Origin: Brachionus koreanus
Lineage: Eukaryota; Rotifera; Eurotatoria; Ploima; Brachionidae
Assembly: GCA_016987375.1 (NCBI GenBank)
Contig: PJRA01000508.1
Location: 1,913,261 to 1,977,260 of the forward strand
DNA length: 64,000 nt
Direction: 5' to 3'
Position numbers and translations under genes: made by a program. Below are positions 62,027 to 64,000 of the stretch, one piece after another (positions within the stretch are counted from its first letter, which is position 1; each line of letters begins with the position of its first letter). Under the pieces are notes generated by a model, which ran no database searches, was not told the DNA's origin, and was given only the letters and a program-made list of their open reading frames with translations.

Positions 62027-63880
62027 TTATTGATCTATAATGCCCAATCTCAAGCCAAACCATCTAGCCTTCGATGCAACTAAATTAAAAAAAATTATTT
62101 CTGATTTCTCAAAATAATGTTTAATTACCTTCATCCTGCATAAGCTTAAAACACATAGCCATAATGACCATTCCAACTAATAAATATAAAGTGCATAAGG
62201 CAGCCATTCCTCTTTTTTCCGTAGCTAAAGTATTCTTTCCAGGTACAAAATCACCAAAACCAATTGTTGTAAAAGTAATAAAACAAAAATAAGCACCATC
62301 AAGAATTGACCATTCTTCGGTAAATGCAAATATGCCTGCACCTGCAAATATATATGCTGTGAGGACACCCAAAGTGGCCACTATGGGAACATGTCGATCA
62401 TTTGGATTATCGTACTCCATTTCAAATTCAGTTAACTTAATTTATTATAATGTTAAAATTGTAAAAAAAAAAGTTTAAAAATTATTTTTTTTCACCATTT
62501 CTTGTTTGTTTTCTTCAAATTTAGACGAAGAATAGGGAATTTTTAGTTTATGCTTGAAAATTCGTCTATAAACAAATCTGATACATTTTGAATAAGAAAT
62601 GATAAACAATTCAGCCAACAAATCGCCAGTATTTGTTAAGCACATAAACATCAAAGGTATACCAATCATTGCATAAAATATGGTTAAAAGTTTTCCTGTA
62701 CTAGACTTTGGAGTAATATTTCCATAGCCTTTTATTAATTTAATTAAAATTAAATAAAAAAAATATTGATCATACCAATGGTGGTTATCACTGTTGCTGA
62801 ATACAAAAGTGCATTCGGATAGTTCCATATGTCTTCTCTAGCTAACATATTTGGTTTTTCTTTGTCTTCGATTTTGTCATTTTCGATTAGCAAATTTCTC
62901 AAGTGAAATTTAATCTCATTATAGAAATTTTCTCTGTCCAATTCAATATACCAGGACGGTTTTTTTTTTGATTCATAACTTTTTCTATCAAATCTCACTG
63001 TATCTTTTCCGTTGAAATGGCCCGCAAATAGCGTCTGAGTTTTTCTCAAGTCCGTCTTGTTTTTAATTACAGGTTTCTGTATTGGTCCGTACAAAAAATC
63101 ACTAGGTAATTCTTGGTTATTTTTTAGAATTTCCTCCTTGCGGTAAATGCTGTATTGAGTGTGAAAATTTTCGTCCAAAAACGAATTGAACATGCTTTCA
63201 GCGCTTATTTTTACACTTTCAAAAAATTCCTCTCGATTTCGCTCTATCTTATTTTGATTTTCTTTTTCATAATTGGACTCGATCTTCATGAATAAAAGAG
63301 CACCTAAAATGACGTAGCCAACCACCAGTCCAGCTAAGCCAATTTGACTAAAAGCGAACTTGAATGCTCGCTTAAGATATTTTTTAGCCTTTCGTGTATC
63401 AATTGATATAGACTCGCCAATATAGACGATGTGACTGTTGGACTTTTTAAACTCGTTTTCTTCTACTAATTCTTAATAAAAAAATTAATATTTAAAAATT
63501 AAAACTAAAAAATTTAATAATTTACTTGGCAAATTTTCTTTAAAAAAATCACCGTCATCGTCAAATTTGACCATAGGCAGTTGAGGAGATGGCTTCAAAA
63601 GCTCATCAATTTCTTGCTTATCAATGGTTTCTTTTTTATTGTCTTTTTTTTTCAACAACGAGCCCAAAGTATTGCAAAAGTTGGCTTCGGTTTTAGTAGT
63701 TGAACTTGTTTCATTTGGTTCGGCTTGCAGTTCTTCATGGATTTTGGGCACAGATTTGTTTTTAGAAAACAATTTGCTAAAAAAATTTGATTTTTTTATT
63801 TCTTCTTGGTTCATTTTTACATCATTGTTTCTTGTCAAATTAGACCCGGAATTAGTCGACAAATTATTAGTTTGGCTTGT
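62027..63880 (-). CDS. Two-pore-domain K+ channel (K2P/TWK type), 5' end not resolved
   Basis: Exons read from 63880: a hydrophilic N-terminal region; TM1 near 63275-63335 (IGLAGLVVGYVILGALLF); an extracellular loop of about 150 residues; pore 1 ATVITTIGYGNITPK (spliced inside the filter); TM2/TM3; pore 2 FITFTTIGFGDFVPGKN; TM4 LCTLYLLVGMVIMAMCF. The ORF seems to end at DEGN, but GATGAAG followed by GTAATT is a donor; joined to 62079-62027 it adds VASKARWFGLRLGIIDQ and TAA, matching the post-TM4 segment of invertebrate TWK channels. Both selectivity filters are intact. The loop is more than twice the usual cap length. The true start lies upstream of 63880, possibly outside the window. Confidence 0.88.
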
Positions 63881-64000
63881 CTTAAAAATTAAATTAAATT
63901 AAATTATTAATTATTGAAAGCTATGATGAATTTCATCCTTATTTGTTCAAGAAATTTGAATCTGGATCATACATTGAATTCCAATCGTTTGATAAAGTAA

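Noticed and set aside
62121..62150. K+ channel ending at DEGN
   Set aside because: A splice donor at this point and an exon at 62027-62079 that matches the conserved post-TM4 segment give a better C-terminus.

Overview
This window is eukaryotic and metazoan. It is strongly AT-rich and carries multi-exon genes with GT-AG introns that are mostly about 45-60 bp long, plus a few introns of 1-2 kb. The gene set is animal: a NETO-type CUB/LDLa membrane protein, calbindin, SLMAP, a two-pore K+ channel, and ciliary or flagellar genes. Very low GC, tiny introns and compact, often divergent genes fit a small invertebrate genome such as a monogonont rotifer (Brachionus-like). That assignment is inference; phylum Metazoa is the safe statement. 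Exons were joined by reading splice sites and matching family alignments recalled from general knowledge; no search was run.

Layout. 1-2.8 kb: repeat relics (a dispersed repeat and a decayed LINE-like 3' end). 2.8-3.1 kb: a small intronless gene for a 100-residue protein made of four 25-residue repeats. 3.2-4.9 kb (-): NETO-like CUB-CUB-LDLa-TM protein. 4.9-8 kb: noncoding with two inverted-repeat elements. 8-15.9 kb (-): 5-oxoprolinase, with a 17-nt microexon and an intron that holds an assembly gap and two repeats. 16.1-19.9 kb (-): CTNNBL1, whose 1.6-kb intron holds a TTAA-flanked MITE and a 331-bp element with perfect 35-bp terminal inverted repeats enclosing an exon-like cassette. 21.4-24.1 kb (-): COG4. 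24.8-25.8 kb (+): phosphoserine phosphatase. 26.1-30.0 kb (+): an ABCB6-like transporter whose nucleotide-binding domain has lost every catalytic motif. 30.5-34.8 kb (-): SLMAP. 35.6-37.9 kb (+): CFAP53-like. 38.0-40.0 kb (-): six-EF-hand calbindin. 40-46 kb: a gene-poor stretch with two inverted-repeat elements. 46.0-47.6 kb (+): STK33-like kinase. 48.4 kb (-): tRNA-Ala(UGC). 48.7-51.1 kb (-): KATNAL2. 51.4-51.9 kb (-): orphan ORF. 54.1-57.1 kb (-): NAE1. 57.2-59.3 kb (-): METTL17. 59.6-62.0 kb (+): the 5' part of NEMF. 62.0-63.9 kb (-): two-pore K+ channel, 5' end not resolved.

The genes are not one pathway: amino-acid and glutathione metabolism, Golgi tethering, splicing, neddylation, ribosome quality control, mitoribosome assembly, calcium buffering and K+ conductance sit side by side. 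Three cilium- or flagellum-associated genes (CFAP53, STK33, KATNAL2) fall within 16 kb. The most unusual items are the repeat protein at 2.8 kb, the catalytically dead ABC transporter, the exon-bearing inverted-repeat element in CTNNBL1, and NEMF, which stops at a splice donor facing the K+ channel gene.
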